The notes: generated by a model from the letters alone, not told the origin. Counted from the stretch's first letter, positions 1-7,168 are shown. The stretch is 34,780 nucleotides of DNA from a virus (IMGVR_UViG_3300031812_000011:1-34780); one strand, 5' to 3'. Numbers and translations are program-made.

Positions 1-37
1 GGTAAGGCAGCGAAAACCGTGGTTTTACAACGAGTTG

Positions 38-114
38 ACCCCCCCCCTATGACTCGTCAGAGGCCCGAGTCATAGGGGGTGTCATAGGGGGGGGGTAGGC
101 GAGTCATAGGGGGG
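38..114. repeat. Left poly-C/TATGAC repeat array (inverted)
   Basis: One forward copy (A, nine C, TATGACTCG, 38-56) is followed by three reverse copies: CGAGTCATAGGGGG (66-79), GTCATA plus nine G (81-95) and CGAGTCATAGGGGGG (100-114). Positions 43-56 and 66-79 form a perfect 14-bp stem with a 9-nt loop. The three G tracts on the plus strand (5, 9 and 6 G) could also fold as a G-quadruplex. A short inverted repeat AAAACC-GT-GGTTTT lies just before it (13-26). The same unit recurs at the right end of the window. An origin, terminus or packaging role is inference from position; no known initiator box is recognised. Between the array and the first gene (115-267) no further feature is seen. Confidence 0.85.
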
Positions 115-267
115 CAACGCTTCGCGGTCGCGGAGGTATCCGACCGGCTGCGACCCAAAAACGTTGGCAATCCTTGGGTTTGGGGTTATTTTCGACCCCG
201 AACAACCCCCGCGCTTGGCGGCCCCTACGGCTGGATCACGAGCGCGGCGATCCGAAGGAGAGTGCCA

Positions 268-639
268 ATGCGTCAGGAGCTCACCACCGCCTTCCTCAAA
301 GCCCTGCGCCCGCCCGCCAGCGGCCGGGTCGAGTACTGGGACGCACGGACGCCGAACCTCATCCTGCGCGTAAGCGCCAGCTCGGCGGTGTGGGCGGTGC
401 GTGCCACGACCTATGACGGCAAGCGCACCAACGTCAAACTGGGCACCTATCCGGCGGTCGGGCTGGCCGAGGCCCGCCGACGTGCGCTCGCGACCCTCGC
501 CGCCATCTACCGCGGCGCCGACCCGGTCGCCGAGAAGCGGGCCGCCCGGGCCGCTCGCCGGGCCGCCCTGGCCGCCCGCAAGGTCGTCGAGCGGGGCATC
601 CGCCAGGAGGCCGCGCCAGGCGACGATCGGCTGGGGTAG
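268..639 (+). CDS. Orphan integrase-type arm DNA-binding domain protein
   Basis: This 123-residue protein resembles the N-terminal arm-binding domain (DUF4102 type) of proteobacterial tyrosine integrases. Visible signs are the FLKALRPP opening, the DARTPNLILRVS strand, a W-AVRAT segment, the LGTYPAVGLAEAR motif that starts the helix, and a basic Ala/Arg-rich helix. In integrases this domain binds arm-type att sites. The central and catalytic domains are absent: the gene stops after about 120 residues and no catalytic R, H-x-x-R or Tyr region follows downstream. The ATG at 268 is preferred because GAAGGAG (254-260) sits seven bases before it; a GTG at 262 is too close to that site. It may be a stand-alone DNA-binding protein acting on the neighbouring repeats, or a decayed integrase. 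The gap after it (640-822) shows only a weak -10-like TAAAAT at 789-794. Confidence 0.75.
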   Translation: MRQELTTAFLKALRPPASGRVEYWDARTPNLILRVSASSAVWAVRATTYDGKRTNVKLGTYPAVGLAEARRRALATLAAIYRGADPVAEKRAARAARRAALAARKVVERGIRQEAAPGDDRLG

Positions 640-822
640 GAGGGGTGTACCGGCCATCCCGAATCGGCGCTCTACGGGGAAATTTCTGGCCCTGGCAGGC
701 GCGTTTCCGGCCGCAGCGCGCCATCCTCGAGGCCTGTCAAACCCGCCGCAGCGCGCGCCTGGGACGGGAAAATAGCAAGGAAGTCGTGTAAAATTGCGTC
801 AACAACGGGAAGAGCGTGGGGT

Positions 823-1383
823 ATGCCGTTCGTCAAAGGGCAGCCACGGCCGCCCGGATCCGGGCGCAAGAAGGGGACGCCGAACCGATCGACGATCCTC
901 AGGCCGCTCATCGAGCGGATCGCAACCGGAGAGGTGGCAGACCCGGTGCGGACCCTCAACGAGATCATGGAGGGACCGCGCACCCCGCTGCCGCTGCGCC
1001 TCCGCGCCGCCGAGATCCTCTGCGAGTACGCCTACCCGCGGCTCCGCACGGTCGAGGTCTCGGGACCTGGCGGCGCTCCGCTCGTGTCGCCAGCGTCGGC
1101 CGCCGACCTCAAAGAGGCCCTCAAGCGCGCGCTGGCCGATGTAGCCCGCGAGCGCGCGGCGCTGGGCGCGCACCCACCTGGCGTCGTCGTCGAGGGCGTG
1201 GTCGAGCCGCGGCCTCTTCCGGCCCAGCTCCAGGCGACAGATGCTCCGGCGGCCACGGCTGCCACGACTGACGCAGCTGCGGCGGCGGTGGTCACGACGG
1301 CCACGGCCGCCGCTGTTGCCGCGGTCGAGCTGGAGCTCGAGGAGGTCGAGCCAGAGGAGGTCTTCGCGCCCGACGATCGGTAG
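823..1383 (+). CDS. Terminase small subunit-like protein
   Basis: This 186-residue protein opens with a basic segment carrying GRKKGTPNR (about residues 14-22), typical of DUF5681-like and small terminase-like phage proteins that contact DNA. Residues 25-75 are predicted helical (a PLIERIATGEV region and an LRLRAAEILCEYAYPRL helix), as expected for an N-terminal DNA-binding bundle. The tail from about residue 130 is low-complexity Ala/Thr/Val followed by an acidic stretch (ELELEEVEPEEVF), which could contact the large subunit. Small terminases recognise the packaging site and regulate the motor. It lies about 4 kb before the large subunit, separated by tail and lysis genes, which is unusual but seen in mosaic phages. 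The assignment rests on the motif and context; a general DNA-binding protein is the alternative. Confidence 0.6.
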   Translation: MPFVKGQPRPPGSGRKKGTPNRSTILRPLIERIATGEVADPVRTLNEIMEGPRTPLPLRLRAAEILCEYAYPRLRTVEVSGPGGAPLVSPASAADLKEALKRALADVARERAALGAHPPGVVVEGVVEPRPLPAQLQATDAPAATAATTDAAAAAVVTTATAAAVAAVELELEEVEPEEVFAPDDR

Positions 1384-1445
1384 CGGGCGTCCGTGCGGTG
1401 GTGTAGATCCACGCGTGGGGATGGACCCCAGGCCGGAGGCGAGGG

Positions 1446-2837
1446 ATGGTGGCCTTACAAGCCAACCGCCGCGAGGGTCGCCGCGCGGGCGGCATCGCCG
1501 TGGCGCTCATCGGCAACCCCGACAGGACGCCGTTTCAGGTGCCCGACCTCCTCATCGACTTCGCGACGGGGGCCGGCATTCCGCCGGCCAACGGCGGCAT
1601 CGGCGGGCGCGGCGAAGAGCTCGTGGAGATCATCTCGCCGCAGGATGCCGGCGGCGACGCCCGGCTCGTGCGTGCGCCGCGGTATTGGGATCCGTCCGCC
1701 CAGTGGCGCCCCGGCGAGCCGATCTTCGTCGGAAAACAGGCTGGCCGGCTGGTCGGCTGGCCCGGCCCACGCGACGGCGGCTACTGGACCGGACCGATGG
1801 CGTCGCGGTCGTCGACCAGCGAGACGGTGGCGGTCTACGGCAACACGACCGGCCTGACGGTCACCACCGTGGCCGGCGGTGTGGTCGGGCCGGAGGCGAT
1901 CCGGTGCGACGTTGAGGCTGGCCAAAGTGGTGGTGGCTGGCCGGCGTGGCCACTCGCCACGATGACCAGCGGGTGGGTGGCGGACGCGAACGGAAACGGC
2001 ACCGTTTGCTACCTGCACGCGGTGGTCGAACTGTTGGGCGCGATCGAAAATCATCGCGTCCGGTTCGGGTTGTACGATCAGGGTGCCAGTCAATTCGTTG
2101 AACAAATCACACAGCGCTACGACCAGTCGGATCAACAGCGGGCGGGCAAAGTCTATCGCGGTATCGGCCCGCACGGCGGACATCTCTACGAGATCTGGGC
2201 GCTCGCTCGGTTGATCTCGTCACCCGTCGGACCGCTCTCCGCGTTTGCGTATTTGTTGAGCAGCGGGTCGGGGTCGAACCCCGCGCGCACGGTGATCGTG
2301 CACGGGTGTCAGACGTACTTCCTGTCGTCGTTTGCGAGTTTTGGTCTCGCAGGGCTGCCGCCGTTTTTCAGTTACGCGCGCGGAACGCCGGTTGTCTGGA
2401 CCGACGAGAATTTGCGGGTCAATATCACAGACGTCGCTTACAGCGCAGCGCTCAAAGCGCGAGCGGCGCAATTTGCTGTAGGCGCAACGAATTGTTTTGC
2501 CGAAATCGTCGCGCGGAACGGTGCTCCCAATGAGTCGTGGTATCACCGGTTCGTTAACGGCTGGCGCGCCACGACGCCGAACGCCGAGTTTCCCGGGTTC
2601 GATAGCATGGTGGCGTTTCGCACGGGCGCTGATTATTCGCGCGCCGCGACCGTCGACGGCAATACCGTGGTACCCGGCGGTGCGTTCACTTCGCCGCCGA
2701 CGCCAAACTATTTGGCGATCGGAAGCGCGTCCGGCGTGTTTTTCGGCCGCTTCGATCGCTTGGCTCTCTGGCAACGTGCATTGACCGGCGCGGAATTGTT
2801 GCGAGCGTTTCGGTTATTGGGGAGTCGGCTGCCGTGA
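1446..2837 (+). CDS. Putative tail/receptor-binding protein with lectin-like (LamG-type) C-terminus
   Basis: This is a 463-residue, beta-rich, Gly/Ser/Thr-rich protein without signal peptide or membrane segment. The last 35 residues (FFGRFDRLALWQRALTGAELL, about 430-455) match the closing pattern of concanavalin A/LamG-like domains, where a final strand naming a residue pair is followed by 'W-RALT-AEL'. The middle (about 120-330) has alternating strands typical of phage appendage proteins. Base composition drops clearly from about 2040 to 2830 (more AAT, TTT, GAA codons) relative to both flanks, suggesting separate acquisition of the C-terminal half. A role in adsorption to surface glycan is inference. 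It ends in a GTGA overlap with the next gene, which may be its partner. It is set apart from the main tail fibre genes at 21-24 kb. Confidence 0.55.
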   Translation: MVALQANRREGRRAGGIAVALIGNPDRTPFQVPDLLIDFATGAGIPPANGGIGGRGEELVEIISPQDAGGDARLVRAPRYWDPSAQWRPGEPIFVGKQAGRLVGWPGPRDGGYWTGPMASRSSTSETVAVYGNTTGLTVTTVAGGVVGPEAIRCDVEAGQSGGGWPAWPLATMTSGWVADANGNGTVCYLHAVVELLGAIENHRVRFGLYDQGASQFVEQITQRYDQSDQQRAGKVYRGIGPHGGHLYEIWALARLISSPVGPLSAFAYLLSSGSGSNPARTVIVHGCQTYFLSSFASFGLAGLPPFFSYARGTPVVWTDENLRVNITDVAYSAALKARAAQFAVGATNCFAEIVARNGAPNESWYHRFVNGWRATTPNAEFPGFDSMVAFRTGADYSRAATVDGNTVVPGGAFTSPPTPNYLAIGSASGVFFGRFDRLALWQRALTGAELLRAFRLLGSRLP

Positions 2838-3343
2838 CGTACGTGATCGAAATGATCGATTGCCCCGATCCGCACCGCGTGCTGCGCGAGGCCGCCGTGT
2901 CGTGGCCCGGTCTCGTCGAGGCGCTGGCGTCGCGTGAGGTCGAACTACCCGATGGCAAGCGCGAGGTCATGCAGCCAGGCACGGCGGAGCTGCCGGGCGC
3001 CCGGGTGCACGTGATCCCGCTGCAGCAGGAGCTGCGCGAGGACGGCACGATCACCCCGCCCGCTGCGGTGGTGATCGTGGACGGCGAGCGGGCCGAGGAG
3101 GTCGGCGAGCAGATCGACGCGGCCCTCTGGCGGCAGGCACGCGCTGGCGATGCGGACGCCTACGAGTTGCCCGGCGGTGCGCGCGTCGTGCTGGCCGGTG
3201 AACCGATTGCCGAGACCGGTGCCGCCCCGCGGAAACCCAGCGCGGAGCGGCTGGCCAGGCTGGCCGCCGTAGTCGCGGCGCTCGACGAAAGCGCCGCGCG
3301 CGAGCTCGGCAGCGGCGCGATGCAGCGATTCCCGACGTCATGA
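2834..3343 (+). CDS. Hypothetical phage protein, probable partner of the upstream tail protein
   Basis: The product is 169 residues and I do not recognise its family. It is acidic and soluble, with no signal peptide or membrane segment. The N-terminal half alternates strands and helices (YVIEMIDCPD, VHVIPLQQEL, AAVVIVDGER); the C-terminal third is Ala/Glu/Arg-rich and helical. The GTG start at 2834 shares a GTGA overlap with the upstream tail-like gene, and its stop is followed within four bases by an ATGA junction with the next gene, so all three are translationally coupled. Small genes directly after a fibre gene often encode assembly chaperones or accessory tail proteins; that is only a positional guess. 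Confidence 0.6.
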   Translation: MTYVIEMIDCPDPHRVLREAAVSWPGLVEALASREVELPDGKREVMQPGTAELPGARVHVIPLQQELREDGTITPPAAVVIVDGERAEEVGEQIDAALWRQARAGDADAYELPGGARVVLAGEPIAETGAAPRKPSAERLARLAAVVAALDESAARELGSGAMQRFPTS

Positions 3344-3720
3344 GCGAGAACGCGCCCCACGTCGACGCGGTCCTCGGCGAAATCCGCGCCTCGCTCGCGC
3401 ATCTCGAGGCGGAGGTCGCCAAGCTGCGCGATTGGCGCCACGCGATGTCGGACCGGTTCGCGGCACTCTCACACGTGCCGGAGCTACTCGTTGCATTGCA
3501 GGCCGAAATGCGCGGGCTGCGGGAGCAGATGGCCGCCCTGCAGCGCGAGCAGGCGCGGCAGGAGGGCGCGCGGATCGCTGCCGAGCAGGCCCGCGTGGAA
3601 CGCGAGCGCGACCGCGAGCGGCTCGGAGCGTGGGTCCGCTGGGGGCTGCCCGCATTGTGGGCGGCGATCGCCTCGGTGATCACCTGGATCACCGCACACC
3701 GCTGGGGTCAGGGACAATGA
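3340..3720 (+). CDS. Coiled-coil protein with C-terminal membrane segment (holin/XhlA-like candidate)
   Basis: This 126-residue protein has a long heptad-rich coiled coil (about residues 8-95, with EMRGLREQMAALQREQ and a highly charged Arg/Glu stretch). One hydrophobic helix follows (about 98-119, AWVRWGLPALWAAIASVITWI), then a short basic tail. Coiled coil plus a C-terminal membrane helix is the layout of haemolysin XhlA-like lysis proteins, and the gene opens the lysis cassette. It overlaps its neighbours by ATGA at both ends (3340 and 3717). It may be a holin partner or a membrane-tethered lysis regulator. A virion or moron function cannot be excluded, because the family match is based on architecture rather than sequence motifs. 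Confidence 0.65.
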   Translation: MSENAPHVDAVLGEIRASLAHLEAEVAKLRDWRHAMSDRFAALSHVPELLVALQAEMRGLREQMAALQREQARQEGARIAAEQARVERERDRERLGAWVRWGLPALWAAIASVITWITAHRWGQGQ

Positions 3721-4355
3721 CGCCACCTCGGACCCCACCTCGGGGGATCCGGAACAACAACCCGTTGAACATCGAGCGGACGGGCCGCGACAAGTGGGTC
3801 GGGATGGCGACAGACCAGACCGACCAGCGCTTCGTGGTGTTCGAGGCGCCCGAGTGGGGCATCCGCGCCGCTGCCCTGATCCTCCAGCGCTACCAGGACC
3901 GCCACGGCTGCGCGACTATCCGCCAGATCATCGCCCGCTGGGCGCCGCCGCACGAGAACCCCTCGGACGCCTATGCCGCGGCCGTGGCACGCGCGGTCGG
4001 CGTTGGGCTGGACGATCCCGTCGACGTGCAGGATTACCGGATCGCGCGGCCGATGATCGAGGCGATGATCCGGCAGGAGAACGGCGTGCAGCCCTACCCG
4101 TCGCACGTGATCGACGAGGGGCTGCGGCGCGCGGGTATCGTGCCCGGCCGGCCGCGGTCGGTCGCCGAGGTCGTGCGGACCGACACCGCCATCGGCAGCG
4201 TGGCTGCGACGGTGCCCACGGCCGCGGCGGGCGCCGTCGCCGCGGTGGCGCCGCAGCTCGTGGGGCTCGACTGGCGGGTAGCTGTCGCCGCTATCGTCTC
4301 GGTCGCCGTCGTCGCGGTCGTGGCCGTGTTGATCTGGCGGATGAGGAGGGACTGA
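3717..4355 (+). CDS. Putative lysin of the RGIRNNNP structural-protein family with C-terminal membrane anchor
   Basis: This 212-residue protein starts at the ATG in the ATGA overlap with the upstream gene. Residues 9-19 read RGIRNNNPLNI, the signature of the phage 'structural protein P5'-type family that includes virion-associated muralytic enzymes. The domain continues with RFVVFEAPEWGIRAA and W-PPHENP-DAY, both typical of that family, to about residue 135. A linker follows, then an Ala/Val-rich helix ending in one strong membrane segment (about 184-207, WRVAVAAIVSVAVVAVVAVL) and a basic tail RMRRD. Lysis genes on both sides suggest a peptidoglycan hydrolase held at the inner membrane by its C-terminus. 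No catalytic residue can be assigned by eye. A structural protein is the alternative reading. Confidence 0.7.
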   Translation: MTPPRTPPRGIRNNNPLNIERTGRDKWVGMATDQTDQRFVVFEAPEWGIRAAALILQRYQDRHGCATIRQIIARWAPPHENPSDAYAAAVARAVGVGLDDPVDVQDYRIARPMIEAMIRQENGVQPYPSHVIDEGLRRAGIVPGRPRSVAEVVRTDTAIGSVAATVPTAAAGAVAAVAPQLVGLDWRVAVAAIVSVAVVAVVAVLIWRMRRD

Positions 4356-4356
4356 C

Positions 4357-4512
4357 GTGGTTTCGCTGGGAGAGCTGTTCTTTCTCGCGCTCGCGTTCGC
4401 GGCGGGCGCCGGCGCCGTGGCGCTCGGCGTGCCCGCGTGGCTCGCCGTCGTCCTGCCCGTCGGCATCTGCGCCGTCGCGCTCGCGATCGAGCTGGTGGGA
4501 GACCGCGAATGA
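4357..4512 (+). CDS. Small two-TM protein, holin candidate
   Basis: This 51-residue protein starts at GTG 4357, with GAGGAGG at 4343-4349 placed correctly upstream. It is almost wholly hydrophobic: a first membrane helix at about residues 6-24 (FFLALAFAAGAGAVALG), a Pro-containing turn (GVPAW), a second helix at about 28-47 (LAVVLPVGICAVALAIEL), and an acidic end GDRE. Two short membrane helices in a very small protein between a lysin candidate and a spanin pair fit a class II-like holin or pinholin. It starts two bases after the lysin stop and its own stop forms an ATGA overlap with the next gene. Lack of a charged N-terminal tail leaves the topology open. Confidence 0.7.
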   Translation: MVSLGELFFLALAFAAGAGAVALGVPAWLAVVLPVGICAVALAIELVGDRE

Positions 4513-4868
4513 AGCGCGTCGTTCTGCTACTGGGCGTGCTCGTCTGCCTGCTCGGCAGCCCGGCCGCGGCGCAAACGATCACGCATCCACCCGAGGGGGA
4601 GCCCGATCCCTATTCCGGCTGGTTGTCGCCCGTGGTCGGGCCGTGCTGTGGGCGGAACGACTGCGGGGTGGCCCAGCGCTGCTCCGTCAAGGGTCGGGCC
4701 GGCTTCCTCGAGCGCGGCCAGTGCCACGTCCTGCCGCCCGACCGCTACGTCGAGCCGCCGTTGCCCCTGGCCGGCAGCAGCGAGCTGCACGTGTGCCGGC
4801 AGCCGGTGTGGATCGGCGGGACCTACGTGCCGCAGGTCCTCTGTTGGACCGATGCCCTCGGGCTCTAG
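4509..4868 (+). CDS. Exported cysteine-rich small protein
   Basis: This 119-residue protein has a clear Sec signal peptide (MKR, then a VVLLLGVLVCLLG core, then SPAAAQ, cleavage after about residue 22). The mature part has seven cysteines in the spacing CC-x4-C-x5-C, later C, C and C near the end, with conserved-looking aromatic and Pro positions (DPYSGW, WIGGTYVPQVLCW). I recall small secreted proteins of alphaproteobacteria with a CC-x-x-x-D-C core, but cannot name a function. Disulfides in the periplasm are likely. It lies within the lysis cassette, coupled to the holin candidate by ATGA and followed closely by the i-spanin. It could aid lysis, block superinfection, or be a host-derived cargo gene; none of these is shown by the sequence. 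Confidence 0.75.
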   Translation: MKRVVLLLGVLVCLLGSPAAAQTITHPPEGEPDPYSGWLSPVVGPCCGRNDCGVAQRCSVKGRAGFLERGQCHVLPPDRYVEPPLPLAGSSELHVCRQPVWIGGTYVPQVLCWTDALGL

Positions 4869-4873
4869 GAGGT

Positions 4874-5257
4874 ATGATCGCGATCGCCAGCACGCTGCTC
4901 GGCGGCCTCGGCACGTCCCGCTGGCTGGGCTGGGGCGCCCTGGCACTCGCCATCGCCGGCGGGCTCGCGCTCGGCTGGTGGCGGCTCGAGGACGCCCGCA
5001 GAGCTCGCGACCAGGCGATCGCCGCCGCAGCCGCGGCACGGGCCGAACTGGATCAGGCCCGCGCCGCTCTGGCCCGGGTCGACCAGGAGCGGGCCAGGGC
5101 CCGGGAGACCGCCCGCGCCGCGGAGGCGCGTCAAGCGGCGATCCGCCGCGAGGTCGAGACGCTGCGCGCGCGGCTCGCCCACGTCACCGACGGCCGCAGT
5201 CGCTGCGAGGCGGCCCTCGACGCGATCCGCCGCAGCCTCACCGGGGGCCGGCCGTGA
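4874..5257 (+). CDS. i-spanin (Rz-like inner-membrane subunit)
   Basis: This 127-residue protein has one N-terminal membrane helix (about residues 17-38, WLGWGALALAIAGGLALGWW). It continues as an almost uninterrupted charged helix rich in Ala, Arg, Glu and Gln (about 40-120), the standard layout of Rz-type i-spanins, which sit in the inner membrane and span the periplasm as a coiled coil. A strong site TAGGAGGT (4866-4873) ends directly before the ATG at 4874. The next gene, overlapping by GTGA, encodes a small lipoprotein, so the pair makes a two-component spanin that fuses inner and outer membranes in the last step of lysis. The length and context match the family well. Confidence 0.85.
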   Translation: MIAIASTLLGGLGTSRWLGWGALALAIAGGLALGWWRLEDARRARDQAIAAAAAARAELDQARAALARVDQERARARETARAAEARQAAIRREVETLRARLAHVTDGRSRCEAALDAIRRSLTGGRP

Positions 5258-5499
5258 TCGCACGGCGAGCCATCGCCGGCATCGCCCTGGCACTCGGCGC
5301 GTGTGCCGCCCCGCCCCGCCTGGTCGAGATCGCGCCGCTTTCCGCCTGCCCGGTGATCGACGGCAGCCTCTGGCATGCCGGAGCCCTGCCCGACGGCCTG
5401 CCCGCCGACGCAGGCGATGCTGTGCTCGCGCTCTGGCGCGCCTATCTGGAGCGGGGCGCCGCGCTGGACGCGATCCGACAGCAGCTCGAGGAGCGCTGA
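5254..5499 (+). CDS. o-spanin (Rz1-like outer-membrane lipoprotein)
   Basis: This 81-residue protein starts at the GTG in the GTGA overlap with the i-spanin gene. The N-terminus is a lipoprotein signal (two Arg, then IAGIALALGAC) with lipobox L-G-A-C, so Cys17 would become the lipidated first residue of a mature protein of about 65 residues. Pro residues follow the Cys (AAPPRLVEI), as in many Rz1 proteins, and the C-terminal part is helical. Order and linkage to the i-spanin are decisive, since the sequence itself is short and not strongly conserved. Here the gene follows the i-spanin rather than being nested inside it. It would pair with the i-spanin across the periplasm. Confidence 0.83.
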   Translation: MIARRAIAGIALALGACAAPPRLVEIAPLSACPVIDGSLWHAGALPDGLPADAGDAVLALWRAYLERGAALDAIRQQLEER

Positions 5500-5500
5500 C

Positions 5501-6952
5501 GTGGATCGCCTGAGCGTCAGCAATGCAGCCCCTGCGCTGCGACGCGACGATCTCGAGGCGCTGGTGCGAGCGACGGCGGCCGACCCTGCGGCGTTCGTCC
5601 GGGTGGCGTGGCCGGACGTGGTGCCGGACGCCTGGCAGGCCGCAGCCCTGCGGCACGTTGCGGAGGCGCTGGTCTCCGGGCGGCCGGTGCGACTGGCGAT
5701 CCGGGCCGGGCACGGTGTCGGCAAGGGCACGCTCGCGTCGTGGCTGATCATTTGGTTCGTCCTAACCAGGCCCGACTGTGCTGGGGTCGTCACGGCCAAC
5801 ACGTGGGCGCAGTTGAGAACCAAAACTTGGCGCGAGGTCGCGCTATGGAGGCAGAGGCTGCGGCCCGAGCTCGGTGCTCTGCTGGACCAGACGGCCCATC
5901 GGCTCTCGCACCGGCTCAGCCCCGACACCTGGGGCGTGGACGCCATTCCCTGGTCCGAGGAACGGCCCGAGGCGTTCGCGGGCCTGCACGCGGAGCACGT
6001 GCTGGTCGTGTTCGACGAAGCCTCTGCGATCCCGGCTCCGATCTGGGAGACGGTGCGCGGCGCGATGACCACGCCGGGGGCGATGTGGGTCGTGCTCGGC
6101 AACCCCACGCGCTCGTCCGGCCCGTTCTACGAGGCCTTCCACCGGCACCGCGCGCTGTGGACCAGAATGAGAGTGGACGCGAGGTGGAGCTCGCGGGTCG
6201 ACCGTGCCGAGATCGAGGAGATGATCAACGCGTACGGGCTCGACAGCGACTTCGTGCGGGTGCGCGTGACGGGGGAGTGGCCATCCACGTCGGGTGCCGG
6301 GCTGATCGCGCGTGACGTGGTCGACGCAGCTCGGCGGCGGGTCGTGGAGGACGACGAGGGGACCCCGATCATCATGGGGGTGGACGTCGCGCGGTTCGGG
6401 GATGACCGCACGGTCTTTGCCTTCCGCCGCGGCCGCGACGCGCGAACGATCCCGTGGCGGGTGTTCCGCGGACTGGACACGATGCGCGTCGTGGGCGAGG
6501 TCATGGCGGCGCTCAACACCGTCCGGCCACACGCCATAGCAGTGGACGGCGTCGGGATCGGTGCCGGGGTGATCGATCGGCTGCGCGAGCAGGGCGTGTT
6601 GGTCCACGACGTCCAATCGGGCGGCGCGGCGACCGAGCCGCACAGGTATCGCAACCGGCGTGCGGAGCTCTATGTGATGATGAGGGACTGGCTCCGGACC
6701 GGGGCCATTCCGGACAGTCAAGACCTCGCGGACGAGCTCACGATGATCGAGATCGCCTACGACAGCGCCGGCCGCCTCGGGCTGGAGAGCAAGGCGGACA
6801 TGAAGCGCCGCGGCCTGCCGAGCCCGGACGAAGCGGACGCGCTCGCTCTGACGTTCGCGGTCACGGTGCCGAGGCTCGACCTGCCCGTGCTGCCGCGGCT
6901 GCATGGCAGCGGGCGCGATCAGGTGCTACGAGTGCACGACGTGTTCGCGTGA
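5501..6952 (+). CDS. terL: Terminase large subunit
   Basis: This 483-residue packaging motor starts at GTG 5501; GAGGAG (5488-5493) is seven bases upstream, and the reading frame further upstream overlaps the o-spanin gene. The ATPase domain has Walker A GHGVGKGT (residues 70-77) and Walker B VLVVFDEAS (about 166-174). A coupling-type segment LGNPT lies near residue 200. The C-terminal RNase H-like nuclease has acidic positions in GVDVARFGDDRT (about 290-301), AVDGVGIGAG (about 347) and SPDEADALALTF (about 447-458). The protein cuts concatemers and pumps DNA into the procapsid through the portal. It opens the packaging and head gene run. Length and all motifs are normal for the family, so I see no defect. 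Confidence 0.95.
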   Translation: MDRLSVSNAAPALRRDDLEALVRATAADPAAFVRVAWPDVVPDAWQAAALRHVAEALVSGRPVRLAIRAGHGVGKGTLASWLIIWFVLTRPDCAGVVTANTWAQLRTKTWREVALWRQRLRPELGALLDQTAHRLSHRLSPDTWGVDAIPWSEERPEAFAGLHAEHVLVVFDEASAIPAPIWETVRGAMTTPGAMWVVLGNPTRSSGPFYEAFHRHRALWTRMRVDARWSSRVDRAEIEEMINAYGLDSDFVRVRVTGEWPSTSGAGLIARDVVDAARRRVVEDDEGTPIIMGVDVARFGDDRTVFAFRRGRDARTIPWRVFRGLDTMRVVGEVMAALNTVRPHAIAVDGVGIGAGVIDRLREQGVLVHDVQSGGAATEPHRYRNRRAELYVMMRDWLRTGAIPDSQDLADELTMIEIAYDSAGRLGLESKADMKRRGLPSPDEADALALTFAVTVPRLDLPVLPRLHGSGRDQVLRVHDVFA

Positions 6953-6964
6953 GGAGGGTATGAG

Positions 6965-7168
6965 GTGAGCGCACCGAAAGCTCCGAAACCGCCGAAGGTT
7001 GTGAGACCCGAGACCGTGTCGCAGGCCGTGCTCGATGAGGAGGAACGCCGGCGCCGGCGCGGCCTCGAGGGGGTGCGCGAGGCGGTGACGGCGTCGGCGC
7101 AGATGCCTCCGACGCCGCTCAACGCCGCCTACGGCCTGGTGCTCCGGCGGCTGTTCGGCGGCGGGTAG
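6965..7168 (+). CDS. Small basic protein between terminase and portal
   Basis: The product is 67 residues: a Lys/Pro-rich N-terminus (APKAPKPPKVV), a charged helix (DEEERRRRRGLEGVREAV) and a hydrophobic C-terminal part (LNAAYGLVLRRLFGGG). The GTG at 6965 has GAGGAGG (6951-6957) upstream; an ATG at 6960 is followed two codons later by a stop, so it cannot serve. Small proteins at this position between terL and portal are common in BPP-1-like and other podoviruses and often have no assigned role. A minor virion or packaging accessory function is a guess from location. Confidence 0.7.
   Translation: MSAPKAPKPPKVVRPETVSQAVLDEEERRRRRGLEGVREAVTASAQMPPTPLNAAYGLVLRRLFGGG

Noticed and set aside
82-657. 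191-codon leftward open frame at the left end
   Set aside because: It runs through the repeat array and opposite the arm-binding gene, has no ribosome site and no domain.
750-822. Promoter before the small terminase-like gene
   Set aside because: A TAAAAT at 789-794 is -10-like, but nothing close to TTGACA lies 16-18 bases before it.
3794-4873. Upstream part of the open frame that contains the i-spanin
   Set aside because: This part is out of frame with the lysin and signal-peptide genes, is Arg/Gly-rich and has no start with a ribosome site; only the part from 4874 is real.
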